Source: an uncultured Pelagibacteraceae bacterium
Lineage (GTDB): Bacteria; Pseudomonadota; Alphaproteobacteria; Pelagibacterales; Pelagibacteraceae
Reading direction: 5' to 3'
DNA length: 64,000 nucleotides
Assembly: GCA_902589455.1 (NCBI GenBank)
Contig: CACISX010000002.1
Coordinates: 182,535-246,534 of the forward strand
Each line of letters starts with the position of its first letter. Positions within the stretch are counted from its first letter, which is position 1. A program made the position numbers and the translations under genes. Of the stretch, positions 1 to 9,328 are shown one piece after another. The notes beneath the pieces were generated by a model. The model was given only the letters and a program-made list of their open reading frames with translations. It searched no databases and was not told the origin of the DNA.

Positions 1-192
1 GTTGGTTTTGTGGGTATAACTTTTTTAATCCCATCATTAATTTTGACAATTTATTATAATTATTTATGTTTCGAACTTTATAAATTTAAAAAAAACAAAT
101 TTGATGCAAAAAAAGCAAAATCTATTTTTGGATATTCAATTTTGTATTTATTTTTAATTTTTGTTCTTTTTTTAATTGATAAAATTTTATGA
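1..192 (+). CDS. ctaB: Protoheme IX farnesyltransferase, C-terminal end (partial)
   Basis: An open frame enters from the left edge and ends at 192, giving about 63 residues: two hydrophobic membrane stretches joined by a lysine-rich loop. This fits the last two transmembrane helices of CtaB/CyoE, which makes heme O from heme B for the cytochrome oxidase. The call rests mainly on context, because a short peptide, ctaG and coxC follow at once in the usual alphaproteobacterial order. The stop overlaps the next start by 4 bp. The catalytic Asp-rich motifs lie outside the window, so the family cannot be proved here. Confidence 0.75.
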   Translation, partial: VGFVGITFLIPSLILTIYYNYLCFELYKFKKNKFDAKKAKSIFGYSILYLFLIFVLFLIDKIL

Positions 193-314
193 TAACACCA
201 GACAAAAAAACAAAGAAAAAAAATATTCTAACAGCAATAGCAATTTTAGCTTTTATGGTATTTTTATTTGTTTTTACTTTATATAACGTTGGAGTATTTG
301 ATAGACAGATATGA
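189..314 (+). CDS. Small single-pass membrane peptide between ctaB and ctaG (CoxF-like)
   Basis: A 41-residue frame starts with ATG overlapping the end of ctaB and stops with TGA overlapping the start of ctaG, so it is translationally coupled on both sides. It has a lysine-rich N-terminus (about residues 5-11) and one hydrophobic helix (about 13-32), followed by a short polar tail. Alphaproteobacterial cox operons commonly carry a tiny membrane protein at this position (CoxF or a hypothetical protein), presumed to help oxidase assembly. The assignment is from position, size and topology only; no sequence motif proves it. Confidence 0.7.
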   Translation: MITPDKKTKKKNILTAIAILAFMVFLFVFTLYNVGVFDRQI

Positions 315-844
315 TTAAAAGCAAAACATTAACCCCTTTACTTTTAGCTGGGATTTTTGTCCTTATGTTGGGATTGTCTTTTGCAGCAGTGCCTTTGTAT
401 GATTTGTTCTGTAGAGTTACTGGTTTTGGAGGAACAACCCAGGTATCAAAAGAAGCTCCAAAAATAGTATTAGACAAGGTTGTTAGTGTGAGGTTTGATA
501 CAAACGTGAACAATCTTGAATGGAATTTCAAAGCAAAATCAAACGTGATTGACGTGAAAGTTGGTCAGGTCAACAGAATAGAATTTGAAGTTGAGAACTT
601 AGGAAACGAAACGACTTATGGCGTTGCTAGTTTTAACGTTTCACCAGCAAGTTTTGGTAAATATTATAGTAAATTAGGATGTTTTTGTTTTGAAAAACAA
701 GAGTTGAAGGCTGGAGAGAAGGCAACTTACGTAATGACTTTTTATTTAGACCCTGACCTTGTGAACGATCCAACAACAAAAAATCTACAAGATGTAACTA
801 TGTCGTACACTTTTTTCTCGACAGATTACTATAAACAATCATAA
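311..844 (+). CDS. ctaG: Cytochrome c oxidase assembly protein CtaG/Cox11
   Basis: This copper chaperone delivers Cu to the CuB site of cytochrome c oxidase subunit I on the outer face of the membrane. The 177-residue protein has one N-terminal membrane anchor (about residues 8-28), a Cys at 34, and the diagnostic Cox11 copper-binding GCFCF segment with Cys124 and Cys126. The rest is a beta-rich periplasmic domain. Length matches the family. The ATG overlaps the stop of the preceding small peptide, and coxC follows 9 bp downstream, as in other alphaproteobacterial oxidase operons. Confidence 0.95.
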   Translation: MIKSKTLTPLLLAGIFVLMLGLSFAAVPLYDLFCRVTGFGGTTQVSKEAPKIVLDKVVSVRFDTNVNNLEWNFKAKSNVIDVKVGQVNRIEFEVENLGNETTYGVASFNVSPASFGKYYSKLGCFCFEKQELKAGEKATYVMTFYLDPDLVNDPTTKNLQDVTMSYTFFSTDYYKQS

Positions 845-853
845 TCACGAAAA

Positions 854-1642
854 ATGTCAGCAGAAAAAAAACATGATTACCACTTAGTTGATCCAAGTCC
901 TTGGCCAATTTATACTTCTTTTGCATGTTTAGTATTAGCGATAGGAGCAATTTTTTATATGCATAACGGTATTTCATGGGGAATGTATCTTGGTTTAGCT
1001 TTATTAATTTATGGTGCATATATGTGGTTTAGAGATGTAGTAATCGAAGCTGAGCATCAAGGTCATCACACTCCTGTTGTTCAAATTCATCATAGATATG
1101 GAATGACTTTGTTCATTGCTTCAGAAGTAATGTTCTTTGTTGCATGGTTCTGGGCTTACTTTGATATAAGTTTATTTCCAAATGAATTTGTTGGAAATGT
1201 ATGGCCACCAAAAGATATTGAAACATTTGATCCTTGGGACATTCCTTTGATAAATACTTTAGTTTTATTACTATCAGGAACAACTGTTACTTGGGCACAT
1301 CACTCTTTATTAGAGGATGATAGAAAAGGATTTATACAAGGGTTAACTTTAACTGTAATCCTAGGTTTCTTTTTTACCTTATTACAAGCATATGAATACC
1401 ATCACGCTACTTTTACCTACTCAGGCCATATTTATGGAGCAGTATTTTATATGGCGACAGGCTTTCACGGTTTCCATGTGATTATAGGAACAATATTTTT
1501 GGCTGTGTGTTTGTGGAGAGGAAGACTTGGTCATTTCACAAAGGATCATCATTTTGGATTTGAAGCAGCTGCTTGGTACTGGCATTTTGTTGACGTAGTG
1601 TGGCTATTCTTATTTGCTGCAATTTATATTTGGGGAAGTTAA
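854..1642 (+). CDS. coxC: Cytochrome c oxidase subunit III
   Basis: Subunit III of the aa3-type oxidase, an integral membrane protein that stabilises the catalytic core. The 262 residues contain the expected seven hydrophobic helices, the SEVMFFVAWFWAYF signature of helix III with its conserved Glu, the THGFHG-like segment GFHGFHVIIG, and the C-terminal WHFVDVVWLFLF signature. Length is normal for the family. It sits between ctaG and SURF1 in one transcription unit, so both assembly factors and a structural subunit would be made together. Confidence 0.97.
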   Translation: MSAEKKHDYHLVDPSPWPIYTSFACLVLAIGAIFYMHNGISWGMYLGLALLIYGAYMWFRDVVIEAEHQGHHTPVVQIHHRYGMTLFIASEVMFFVAWFWAYFDISLFPNEFVGNVWPPKDIETFDPWDIPLINTLVLLLSGTTVTWAHHSLLEDDRKGFIQGLTLTVILGFFFTLLQAYEYHHATFTYSGHIYGAVFYMATGFHGFHVIIGTIFLAVCLWRGRLGHFTKDHHFGFEAAAWYWHFVDVVWLFLFAAIYIWGS

Positions 1643-1651
1643 TATTTATCC

Positions 1652-2305
1652 TTGAAGAATAAATTACTATTTTCAGTTTTTGTTTATTTTATTATTTTAA
1701 CTCTGTTATCTCTAGGGTTTTGGCAAATTTATAGATTAAATTGGAAATTAGAATTAATTGAGCAAATAGAAAATTCTTTAAAAAATGACCCTGTGCAACT
1801 ATCTAACATTGAAAAAAAAAATTATCTTAGAATAAAAACAAGCGGAGAAATTGATTTTGATAAACAAATTTACTTGTACAATTTAAATGATAATGGCAAA
1901 CCTGGATTTGAAGTAATTAATCCAATAAAAATTGGCGACAAAAATTATTTAATAAATAGAGGATGGATACCTTTTGAAAAAAAAGATTTACCTGAAATAA
2001 ATTTAGTTGATCAAAATAAAATAGTTGGCACTCTTATGTTGCAAACTAAAGCAAGCACATTTAAGCCTGAAAATGATATTGAAAAAAATTATTGGTTTAC
2101 TTTGAATAGAGAAGATGTTTCAAAATTCACTGGAAGAAATTTTTCAGAGTATGTTATTTATTTAAACGGTGAATACAAAATTCCAAAACCAAGGGTGATA
2201 ACTGCTAAAATTTCAAATAATCACAAGAAGTATGCAATTACTTGGTTTTCTATGGCGATTTCAATTCTTTTAATATATTTATATTTTAGGAAAAAAAATT
2301 ATTAA
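1652..2305 (+). CDS. SURF1 family cytochrome oxidase biogenesis protein
   Basis: SURF1/Shy1 proteins assist heme a insertion into cytochrome oxidase subunit I. The 217-residue product has the family topology: an N-terminal helix (about residues 7-26), a periplasmic domain with GFEVINP and NRGWIP (the SURF1 signature region, about residues 86-110), and a C-terminal helix (about 193-212). The start codon is TTG; no closer ATG fits the N-terminal helix. It follows coxC by 9 bp and its stop abuts the thrC start codon. Confidence 0.93.
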   Translation: MKNKLLFSVFVYFIILTLLSLGFWQIYRLNWKLELIEQIENSLKNDPVQLSNIEKKNYLRIKTSGEIDFDKQIYLYNLNDNGKPGFEVINPIKIGDKNYLINRGWIPFEKKDLPEINLVDQNKIVGTLMLQTKASTFKPENDIEKNYWFTLNREDVSKFTGRNFSEYVIYLNGEYKIPKPRVITAKISNNHKKYAITWFSMAISILLIYLYFRKKNY

Positions 2306-3685
2306 ATGATATACGTAAGTACAAGAGACACATCAAAAGCCTTTGAATTTAAAGACGTTTTCATTAAAGGTCTTGCTGACGATGGGGGCTTATTTATTCC
2401 AGAAACATTAGTGAAATATGATGAAAATGAAATCAGCGATTTAAAAAAACTCAGTTATTCAGAGTTAGCTAAAAAAATTGTTTATCCATTTATTGGTAAT
2501 TTTATGTCTGAAGCCGATTTGAGTAAAATTATTGATAAATCTTACGCTATATTTAGAAAAGACAACGTTGTAGATTTCATAAAGCTTGGAGACAAAACAG
2601 TTTTAGAGCTATTTCATGGTCCTACCTTAGCTTTTAAAGATGTTGCTATGCAACTTTTAGGTAACTTTTACGAATATTACCTAAACAATGAAAATCAAAA
2701 AATTAATATTGTTGTTGCCACATCTGGAGACACTGGTGCTGCAGCAATTGATGCAATTAAAGGTAAAAAAAATGTTAATATTTTTGTGCTTCATCCGGAT
2801 AATCGTATTTCACCAGTGCAAAGAAAATTAATGACAACAAGTAAAGATGAAAATGTATTTAACATAGCTATAAAGGGAAATTTTGATGATTGCCAAAACC
2901 TAGTTAAATCTATGTTTGCAGATAAGAAGTTTTCAAATGATATCAAAATGTCAGGGGTAAATTCTATTAATTGGGCAAGGATTATTGCTCAAAGTGTTTA
3001 TTATTTTTATAGTTATTTTTTAGTTGAAAATATAGGTGAACCAACGAATTTTTCAGTACCAACAGGAAATTTTGGAGATGTTTATGCTGGATATTTAGCC
3101 AAAAAAATGGGCTTGCCTATAAATAAATTAATTGTTGCAACTAATCAAAATGATATTTTACATAGAGCAATATCAAAAGGTAGTTATGAGGCAGAAAAGG
3201 TTTCAGAGACTATTTCTCCAAGTATGGATATTCAAATAGCTAGCAATTTTGAGAGACTTATATTTGATCTTAATAATGAGGACGACAAACAGACTTCATT
3301 AGATATGAAAAATATCAAAGAGAGGGGAAAGTATTTAATTAATAAGGATAAATTAAATAAAATTAGAGAAAATTTTTTATCAGCTAGAATTAGCGAGGAT
3401 GAGACTTTAGAGGTTATTAAGAGGGTGTATGAAAAATTTGCTGTAGTTTTAGATCCTCACACAGCCATTGGATATGGAGCGTTTGATAAACATAACTTAA
3501 AAGGAAATAATATTGTACTAGCAACCGCACATCCCTGTAAGTTCCCAGGCGCAATTGAAAGTGCAATTAATATAAAAGCAGATTTGCCAAACGAATTAAC
3601 TTTTATTTTAGATCAAAAAGAAAATTATGAAATTGTTGAAAATGATATTGATAAAGTAAAACAACATATAAAAGACAGGGCATAA
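2306..3685 (+). CDS. thrC: Threonine synthase
   Basis: This PLP enzyme converts O-phosphohomoserine to threonine. The 459-residue protein starts with the MIYVSTRD motif of the longer threonine synthase class, and has the PLP lysine at about K111 in the HGPTLAFKDVAMQ segment. It also has the ATSGDTGAAA phosphate-binding loop and a C-terminal HPCKFPGA stretch. It is placed directly after the oxidase cluster with no gap, and the peroxiredoxin start overlaps its stop by 1 bp. Homoserine kinase, the preceding pathway step, lies nearby on the other strand (4587-5552). Confidence 0.97.
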   Translation: MIYVSTRDTSKAFEFKDVFIKGLADDGGLFIPETLVKYDENEISDLKKLSYSELAKKIVYPFIGNFMSEADLSKIIDKSYAIFRKDNVVDFIKLGDKTVLELFHGPTLAFKDVAMQLLGNFYEYYLNNENQKINIVVATSGDTGAAAIDAIKGKKNVNIFVLHPDNRISPVQRKLMTTSKDENVFNIAIKGNFDDCQNLVKSMFADKKFSNDIKMSGVNSINWARIIAQSVYYFYSYFLVENIGEPTNFSVPTGNFGDVYAGYLAKKMGLPINKLIVATNQNDILHRAISKGSYEAEKVSETISPSMDIQIASNFERLIFDLNNEDDKQTSLDMKNIKERGKYLINKDKLNKIRENFLSARISEDETLEVIKRVYEKFAVVLDPHTAIGYGAFDKHNLKGNNIVLATAHPCKFPGAIESAINIKADLPNELTFILDQKENYEIVENDIDKVKQHIKDRA

Positions 3686-4170
3686 TGAAAATAAACGAAA
3701 ACGATTTACTACCAAATTCAGAAGTATTTGTTTTAGAAAATGGTGAGCCAACTAAAAAAAAAATTGAAGATTTTTTAAAAAATAAAAAAGTAATTTTATT
3801 TGGATTGCCAGGCGCTTATACCTCAGTTTGTTCTGCAAAACATTTACCAAGCTATGTAGACTTGCATGATAAATTTAAAGAAAAAGGTATTGATCATATT
3901 ATTTGTATATCTGTAAATGATCCTTTTGTTATGAGTGCATGGGGAAAAGCAAATAATGTAGGTGATAAAATTATTATGATGGGAGACCCTTTTTTAAACT
4001 TTACTAAAGATATAGGTGCGGATGTTGATAAAAGTGGAAGAGGTTTAGGTATTAGATCAAATAGATACACAATGTATGTTCAAGACATGAAGGTTATTAA
4101 GCTACAGGAAGAAAAAGACACTGGATCTTGTGAAATTTCAGCAGCAGAAAATTTTTTAAATTTAGTCTAA
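3685..4170 (+). CDS. Peroxiredoxin, Prx5-like
   Basis: A thiol peroxidase that reduces hydroperoxides. The 161-residue protein shows the Prx5-type active-site motif PGAYTSVCS with the peroxidatic cysteine at about C49. Two further cysteines (about C74 and a C-terminal one near 149 in GSCEISA) could take part in resolution. Size matches bacterial Prx5 proteins without a fused glutaredoxin domain. The ATG overlaps the thrC stop. Its 3' end overlaps the convergent rnhA end by 9 bp, leaving no room for a separate terminator. Confidence 0.94.
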   Translation: MKINENDLLPNSEVFVLENGEPTKKKIEDFLKNKKVILFGLPGAYTSVCSAKHLPSYVDLHDKFKEKGIDHIICISVNDPFVMSAWGKANNVGDKIIMMGDPFLNFTKDIGADVDKSGRGLGIRSNRYTMYVQDMKVIKLQEEKDTGSCEISAAENFLNLV

Positions 4171-4587
4171 ATTTGCAGCTTTTTTAGCTAATAAGTCTAC
4201 TTCTTCATTCATAGGATTTCCATCATGAGCCTTTACCCAATTCCATTGGACATTAAGTGATTTATTCAAATTATATAGTTTAATCCACAAATCTTTATTT
4301 TTAACATCTTCTTTTTTTGAGGTTTTCCAATTATTAGCTAACCAAGTATTAATCCATTCAGTTATTCCATTTTTTACATATTGAGAGTCAGTGTATATCT
4401 TTATTTCAGTACCAGGTTTCATATCTTTTAGTGCATTTATCGGAGCTAGTAGTTCCATTCTATTATTAGTAGTATTTTTTTCACTACCACTAATTTTTCT
4501 TATTTCTTTTTCATAATTTATAATTGCAGCCCACCCACCATTACCTGGATTTGTTAAACAAGAGCCATCTGTATAAATTGTAATCAT
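4162..4587 (-). CDS. rnhA: Ribonuclease HI
   Basis: Degrades the RNA strand of RNA-DNA hybrids during replication and R-loop removal. The 141-residue protein has the full carboxylate set: D7 in YTDGSC, E45 in NNRMELL, D67 in YTDSQY and D131 in NEEVDLLA, plus the flexible-loop H121 in KAHDGN. Length is typical. It is the last gene of the long minus-strand block, overlapping thrB by 1 bp at its start and the convergent peroxiredoxin gene by 9 bp at its end. Confidence 0.97.
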   Translation of the reverse strand: MITIYTDGSCLTNPGNGGWAAIINYEKEIRKISGSEKNTTNNRMELLAPINALKDMKPGTEIKIYTDSQYVKNGITEWINTWLANNWKTSKKEDVKNKDLWIKLYNLNKSLNVQWNWVKAHDGNPMNEEVDLLAKKAANLD

Positions 4588-5552
4588 TAATTTAAATAAT
4601 CTTTGAATGAACTTAAATTATTGTGAGAAAGTAATTTTTGATAATATTCATTAGGATCTTTAATTTTAATCAGTGCAGTTTTTGGTGTATTTGAGTAGTC
4701 ATACAATCTGGTTAATAAGTATCTTAATGCTGCACCTCTACATAAAATATTTATTGATTTTTTTTCTTTCATTGAAATTTTTTTAACGCTTTCATACCCT
4801 TTGATTAAACTTTTAATTTTTTTGTTATTTATTTGAAATTTTCTCTTTTTATGGTCAAAACAAAGAGCATTGATGCATATAGCAATTTCGTACATAAAAT
4901 AATCATTAGCAGCAAAGTAGAAATCAATAATTCCAGAAAGTTTATTTTTTTTGAAGAAAATATTATCTATAAATAAGTCACCATGGATAATACCTTTGGG
5001 GAGTTGTTTGGGCCAATTTTTATTAATATCTTTGAGATTGTTATTTAAAAAAATTTTTAAATTTGAAAATTTTTTTGATTTAAATTTAATACTTTCTAAC
5101 AAAGGTTTTAAATTTCTAATACCCATTGAATTTTTTCTGTTAAGCTTCATTTTTTTTGTGACCAAATGAATTCGAGCAATTGTTTTGCCAACAGTATAAC
5201 AGTCTCTTATTTTTAATTTTTTTTTATCCTTTCCCTCTAAGAATGATACAATGCATGCAGTTTTATTTTTTAATTTAATAAGATATTTATTATTTTTAGT
5301 TTTCAGTGGTTTAGGACAATTTATTTTTGAACTATTTAAATTATCCATTAATTTCATAAAAAAAGGTATTTCTTTCTGTAAAACTCTTTTTTCAAAAATA
5401 GTTAATATGTATTTTTTATTTTTGGATTTAAGAAGATAATTTGTGTTTTCTATTCCTTGCTTGATACCTTTAAAACTTTTTATTTTATCTATATTAAAAT
5501 TTTCTTTAATAATATTAATTTCCTTTTGATTTATTTTTGTATAAACAGCCAT
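4587..5552 (-). CDS. thrB: Homoserine kinase, ThrB type II (APH-like fold)
   Basis: Phosphorylates homoserine to feed threonine synthase, encoded at 2306-3685. At 321 residues it belongs to the aminoglycoside-phosphotransferase-like homoserine kinases found in alphaproteobacteria, not the GHMP type. Visible are the catalytic HGDLFIDN motif at about residues 190-197 and the metal-binding IIDFYFA segment shortly after it. The protein is very lysine/asparagine-rich. It follows ispH with a 2 bp gap and couples to rnhA by a 1 bp overlap. Confidence 0.93.
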   Translation of the reverse strand: MAVYTKINQKEINIIKENFNIDKIKSFKGIKQGIENTNYLLKSKNKKYILTIFEKRVLQKEIPFFMKLMDNLNSSKINCPKPLKTKNNKYLIKLKNKTACIVSFLEGKDKKKLKIRDCYTVGKTIARIHLVTKKMKLNRKNSMGIRNLKPLLESIKFKSKKFSNLKIFLNNNLKDINKNWPKQLPKGIIHGDLFIDNIFFKKNKLSGIIDFYFAANDYFMYEIAICINALCFDHKKRKFQINNKKIKSLIKGYESVKKISMKEKKSINILCRGAALRYLLTRLYDYSNTPKTALIKIKDPNEYYQKLLSHNNLSSFKDYLN

Positions 5553-5554
5553 TT

Positions 5555-6499
5555 TTAATTTAATTTTTTAGGAACTTTAAATACTACATCTTCTTTAATT
5601 ATTTCAACTACATCAATACTTATAGAAAATTTATTTTTTAAATCATTAATAAAATTTTCAACTAATATTTCTGGTGCAGATGCTCCTGATGATATACCTA
5701 TGGTATGGCAATTTTCTATTTGATCATATGGTATTGAGCTTTCTGAGTGAATAAGTTGCGAATTTTTGCAGCCTGATTTTTTTGCTACTTCAACTAGCCT
5801 AACAGAATTGGACGAGTTTCTACTTCCAATAACAAAAAACATATCACAATTCTTTGCAATATTTTTTACTGCCATTTGGCGGTTAGTAGTTGCATAACAA
5901 ATATCATCTTTCATTGGCTCTTTTATATTTGGAAATTTATTTTTCAAAATTTTGATTATTTCCCTTGTATCATCAACTGATAATGTGGTCTGTGTAATAT
6001 ATGCTATTTTTTTGTCTACATTATTTTGATAGTTACTAGCATCTTCTTCGCTTTGGATTAAATCTATTGAGCCCTTAGTTAATTGACCCATAGTCCCTAT
6101 TACCTCAGGGTGGTTTTTGTGACCAATTAAAAGTATGTGATAACCGGCTTTATTTAAATTTTCGGCTTCCCTATGAACTTTAGATACGAGTGGACAAGTA
6201 GCATCAACGTAGGTCATTTTATAATTTTTTGCATCTTCAGGAATTTTTTTTGGTACTCCATGGGCAGAAAAAATTACAGGTCGAGATTTATCCTTTATTT
6301 CCTCCAGTTCTTCAACAAATATTGCTCCTTTATTTTTTAAATCATCCACAACGTGTTTGTTGTGTACAATTTCATGACGTACATAAACTGGAGAACCAAA
6401 TTTTTTTATAGATTTTTCTACTATTTCAATTGCTCTTTCTACCCCAGCACAGAATCCACGAGGTGCAGATAATAATATTTTTAATTCTTTATTTTTCAT
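5555..6499 (-). CDS. ispH: 4-hydroxy-3-methylbut-2-enyl diphosphate reductase
   Basis: The last step of the MEP isoprenoid pathway, yielding IPP and DMAPP; an iron-sulfur enzyme. The 314-residue protein has the three cluster-binding cysteines C17 (PRGFCAGV), C102 (DATCPLV) and C201 (DDICYATTNRQ), and the HGVPK and GHKNHPEVIGTMGQ motifs. It begins within the last 11 bp of blh, so isoprenoid precursor supply is transcriptionally tied to the carotenoid/retinal genes crtI-crtB-crtY-blh just upstream. Another MEP gene, ispE, is at 28453. Confidence 0.97.
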   Translation of the reverse strand: MKNKELKILLSAPRGFCAGVERAIEIVEKSIKKFGSPVYVRHEIVHNKHVVDDLKNKGAIFVEELEEIKDKSRPVIFSAHGVPKKIPEDAKNYKMTYVDATCPLVSKVHREAENLNKAGYHILLIGHKNHPEVIGTMGQLTKGSIDLIQSEEDASNYQNNVDKKIAYITQTTLSVDDTREIIKILKNKFPNIKEPMKDDICYATTNRQMAVKNIAKNCDMFFVIGSRNSSNSVRLVEVAKKSGCKNSQLIHSESSIPYDQIENCHTIGISSGASAPEILVENFINDLKNKFSISIDVVEIIKEDVVFKVPKKLN

Positions 6500-7424
6500 T
6501 TTTTTCTAAAAAATATTCCAGCAATATATGTGGAAAGGTTAAAGACGCCAAACCTATAAATATTATTTTTAAAATTGCACTATCTAAATTGTATGAATTG
6601 CTGAGCAGATATAGTGCAATAAAAGAAGAAATTGCTGTCAAAATTGTTAAAGGTAGAGCTTTTTTAACAAAAACTTTAAATCCATTAACCACGCTATTTG
6701 GATCAAGCTCAATAGTTAGTGAAATCGAATGTCTAACCGAATGTAAAAAACAGAAATAAACAGTAAAAGCTAGTAGCGGTGATAAAAAGTAATTTAATAT
6801 TAAAATTGAAAAATAATCTAAAAAAATAACAAATTTTTTTATTTCAAAATTCTTTAAGAAAAGAAAAATACTAGATAGTGTGCTGCAGATAATTCCTATT
6901 TGAATTACCTTATTTGTTTCAATAAAATTTAAACTTGAATAAAAAACTTCATTATCAACTAATAATAATTTGAAAATCCCTATAGTTTCCTGAAAATGAA
7001 AATATAAAGGCGCAAGTATAATTAAAAATCCTTTAAAAAAATAAAGCATTTGAGTGAAATAAGATCTATCAATTATTAAAAATTGTGTATCCTCTTTACC
7101 AAAGTGATAGGAGGCGATAATCAAAAAAACAATTAAAGTTATTGACGGTAATATCATCCAAGTTCCTATGACTGCTGCTGAAATTAAAATATATGTAAGA
7201 TAGAATATATAAGTTGATTTTATATTGAATAATGCAAGCAGTTTTTTACCCTTAATATGATCTAATGAACCATGGGAAACACCTATAATTAAAATTAAAA
7301 TTAAACACAAAATTGATGAAATATTTAAATTGTTAAACTTAAACATCAAAATACAAAAAATGTTCACAACAAAGAAAAAAATAAATGAATGATTTAGATT
7401 AATTTTTTTTATTTTATTAGTCAT
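6489..7424 (-). CDS. blh: Beta-carotene 15,15'-dioxygenase, Brp/Blh family
   Basis: Cleaves beta-carotene into two retinal molecules, the chromophore of microbial rhodopsins. The 311-residue multi-pass membrane protein shows the family's conserved histidines: H51 and H56 in SHGSLDH, H107 in YHFGKED, H228 and H232 in HSVRHS, and a later FPHILLEYF. These are the expected iron ligands. It sits 1 bp after lycopene cyclase and overlaps ispH by 11 bp, completing a compact retinal operon. No rhodopsin gene is in the window, so the retinal must act with one encoded elsewhere. Confidence 0.94.
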   Translation of the reverse strand: MTNKIKKINLNHSFIFFFVVNIFCILMFKFNNLNISSILCLILILIIGVSHGSLDHIKGKKLLALFNIKSTYIFYLTYILISAAVIGTWMILPSITLIVFLIIASYHFGKEDTQFLIIDRSYFTQMLYFFKGFLIILAPLYFHFQETIGIFKLLLVDNEVFYSSLNFIETNKVIQIGIICSTLSSIFLFLKNFEIKKFVIFLDYFSILILNYFLSPLLAFTVYFCFLHSVRHSISLTIELDPNSVVNGFKVFVKKALPLTILTAISSFIALYLLSNSYNLDSAILKIIFIGLASLTFPHILLEYFLEKNEK

Positions 7425-7425
7425 T

Positions 7426-8490
7426 TTAAATTAATTCTTTTAAAAATTTCCACTTTGGCATTTTTAGAATTACTTCTAAATCCTCAAAGAAACTACTTTT
7501 ATTTGATAAAAAATTGATAGCTGTTTTGGGTTTTGAATTAAAAACTTTGAAAAATATATTTCCCATTTCATTGGAGTTATTTTTAAGCACTTTTAACAAG
7601 ATTTTGTCTAAAAAATCATATTTTGAATTAATTTTAAATAGATTTACATTTTTTATATTTTCTATGTTTTCTCTTATATATCTGCTCTGTTCTTGAATGT
7701 TTAGAAAAGTATAACCCGTACTTAATCTGGTCATGCCTCCAGCTGAGCCTATGTAAATTTCGTTTAATTTATTTATATTTTTTTGTCTAAAAAGTGGGAT
7801 TGCTCCAGTTTCTTTAAAATTAATTTTACAGTTTCTGATATTTAGGTGTTTACTCAAATAATCATCAATTTGTTCATCATAATCTTTGAGTTTTTCGTCA
7901 TTTAGTTCAGATATCCATGTAGTTTCAACTAATGCATTTTTTTTAGTAAATGGTAGCGTATAAAAAAAGTGAACTTTGTTTCTTTGATCACAATCAAAGT
8001 CCATCAAATTGAATATTTCGTCATCAAAAAAGTTTTTATCTGTTTCTATTTCAACTCCACAAAAGTGTTGCCATAACTCGCTCTGTTTATTCTCAAAACT
8101 AGGTACACTATTAAATACAACTGAATTTGATTTATCTATTTGATCAATACTTTTAAAAAACTTAATATTTTTATTTAATTTAAGTTTTGAAACTATTTTT
8201 TCGTAGAACATACCACTATCAATTGTTTGATATGGTGTAAGTTCACAATCTACATATTTCGTATTATTGGGTATATTTATTGTAAAATTATTCCAACTCT
8301 TTTTGACACAGTCATCAAAGTTGTGTGAAAAAACTTTCCAAAATGACCAAGTTTTATCTCTTTTATAATCTTCTCTTGGCTCAATTACTGCTAAGGTTTT
8401 ATTTTTTAATTTTTCATTAACTTCCAGTTCATATGCTAATGAAAGACCTGCGCAACCTCCACCTATAATTATATAATCAAATTCTTTCAT
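7426..8490 (-). CDS. crtY: Lycopene beta-cyclase
   Basis: Cyclises both ends of lycopene to beta-carotene. The 354-residue protein opens with a dinucleotide-binding fold (YIIIGGGCAGLSLAYEL, about residues 5-21) typical of CrtY-type cyclases, and contains IGSAGGMTRLSTGYTF, the conserved region near the cofactor and substrate site. Size is close to bacterial CrtY. It overlaps the end of crtB by 14 bp and is followed by blh after 1 bp, matching the pathway order from phytoene to retinal. Confidence 0.93.
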   Translation of the reverse strand: MKEFDYIIIGGGCAGLSLAYELEVNEKLKNKTLAVIEPREDYKRDKTWSFWKVFSHNFDDCVKKSWNNFTINIPNNTKYVDCELTPYQTIDSGMFYEKIVSKLKLNKNIKFFKSIDQIDKSNSVVFNSVPSFENKQSELWQHFCGVEIETDKNFFDDEIFNLMDFDCDQRNKVHFFYTLPFTKKNALVETTWISELNDEKLKDYDEQIDDYLSKHLNIRNCKINFKETGAIPLFRQKNINKLNEIYIGSAGGMTRLSTGYTFLNIQEQSRYIRENIENIKNVNLFKINSKYDFLDKILLKVLKNNSNEMGNIFFKVFNSKPKTAINFLSNKSSFFEDLEVILKMPKWKFLKELI

Positions 8491-9328
8491 TTAAATTTAT
8501 TTCTTCATTAATTAAATTATGATCATGATTATTATTATCATCGTTTTTACCTATAAGTGATAACTTAATTAAGTCATAAATAGATAAAAAAGTTTCAATG
8601 ATTTTTTCAATATTTGAAACATAAATTTTTCCAGACTTTTTATAATTTTCTAGGTTTTGTTTATTCAAAATTTTATATCCTATTTTTCTATAAACCCTTC
8701 TTGCAACTAAAATAGAAAATCTGAAACTTAATGGTATTTCTTTTATTGAGTAAAATGAGTTTTCATAAAACTTTTCTGAAAGCTTGATTGTAGTCTCTAT
8801 TTCCTCAAAACTTTCATTGATATAAAATCTATTATTTTTTTTATCTTCTATAACATCTCTAGAAATATTCGTTAATTGCATAGCAATCCCAAGATCAATA
8901 GCTGATTTTAAAGATTGTTCTTTATGAACATTTAATATTTTAGCCATCATCAATCCAACTGTTCCAGCCACTCTGTAGGAATATATTAGCAATTCTTTTT
9001 TTGAATTGATTTTAACAGTTTCTTTTATATCAGAATTAATACCCTCAAATAAATCGTCTATAATTTTAGTGGAAATACTAAATTCATTAATAAGATTCCA
9101 CATATTTTTTATGACTGGATTATCGTAATTTTTGTTTACAAAACTATTTCTAAATTTAATAAAATTATCTTTTTTTACTTCAATCTTGTTTTCATCATCA
9201 GCAATATTGTCTGCTTCTCTGCAAAAATCATAAAGCGCAGAGCATTTTTCATAGGTTTTTTTTGGTAAAAAAAAACCTGCCCAATTAAAAGATTTTGCAT
9301 AAATGGCTAAATAATTTTTTGTTAACAT
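8477..9328 (-). CDS. crtB: Phytoene synthase
   Basis: Condenses two geranylgeranyl diphosphates into phytoene. The 283-residue protein has both Asp-rich regions of the trans-isoprenyl synthase family: DFCREADNIADD (about residues 34-45) and LTNISRDVIEDK in the middle, plus the YSYRVAGTVGLMM signature. The ATG overlaps the crtI stop by 1 bp, and its end overlaps crtY. No geranylgeranyl diphosphate synthase gene is visible in the window, so that substrate is made by a gene elsewhere. Confidence 0.96.
   Translation of the reverse strand: MLTKNYLAIYAKSFNWAGFFLPKKTYEKCSALYDFCREADNIADDENKIEVKKDNFIKFRNSFVNKNYDNPVIKNMWNLINEFSISTKIIDDLFEGINSDIKETVKINSKKELLIYSYRVAGTVGLMMAKILNVHKEQSLKSAIDLGIAMQLTNISRDVIEDKKNNRFYINESFEEIETTIKLSEKFYENSFYSIKEIPLSFRFSILVARRVYRKIGYKILNKQNLENYKKSGKIYVSNIEKIIETFLSIYDLIKLSLIGKNDDNNNHDHNLINEEINLNERI

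Noticed and set aside
6430..6759. 109-codon plus-strand frame across ispH/blh
   Set aside because: It is antisense to two strongly supported genes (ispH cysteine motifs, Blh histidines) and has no recognisable domain.
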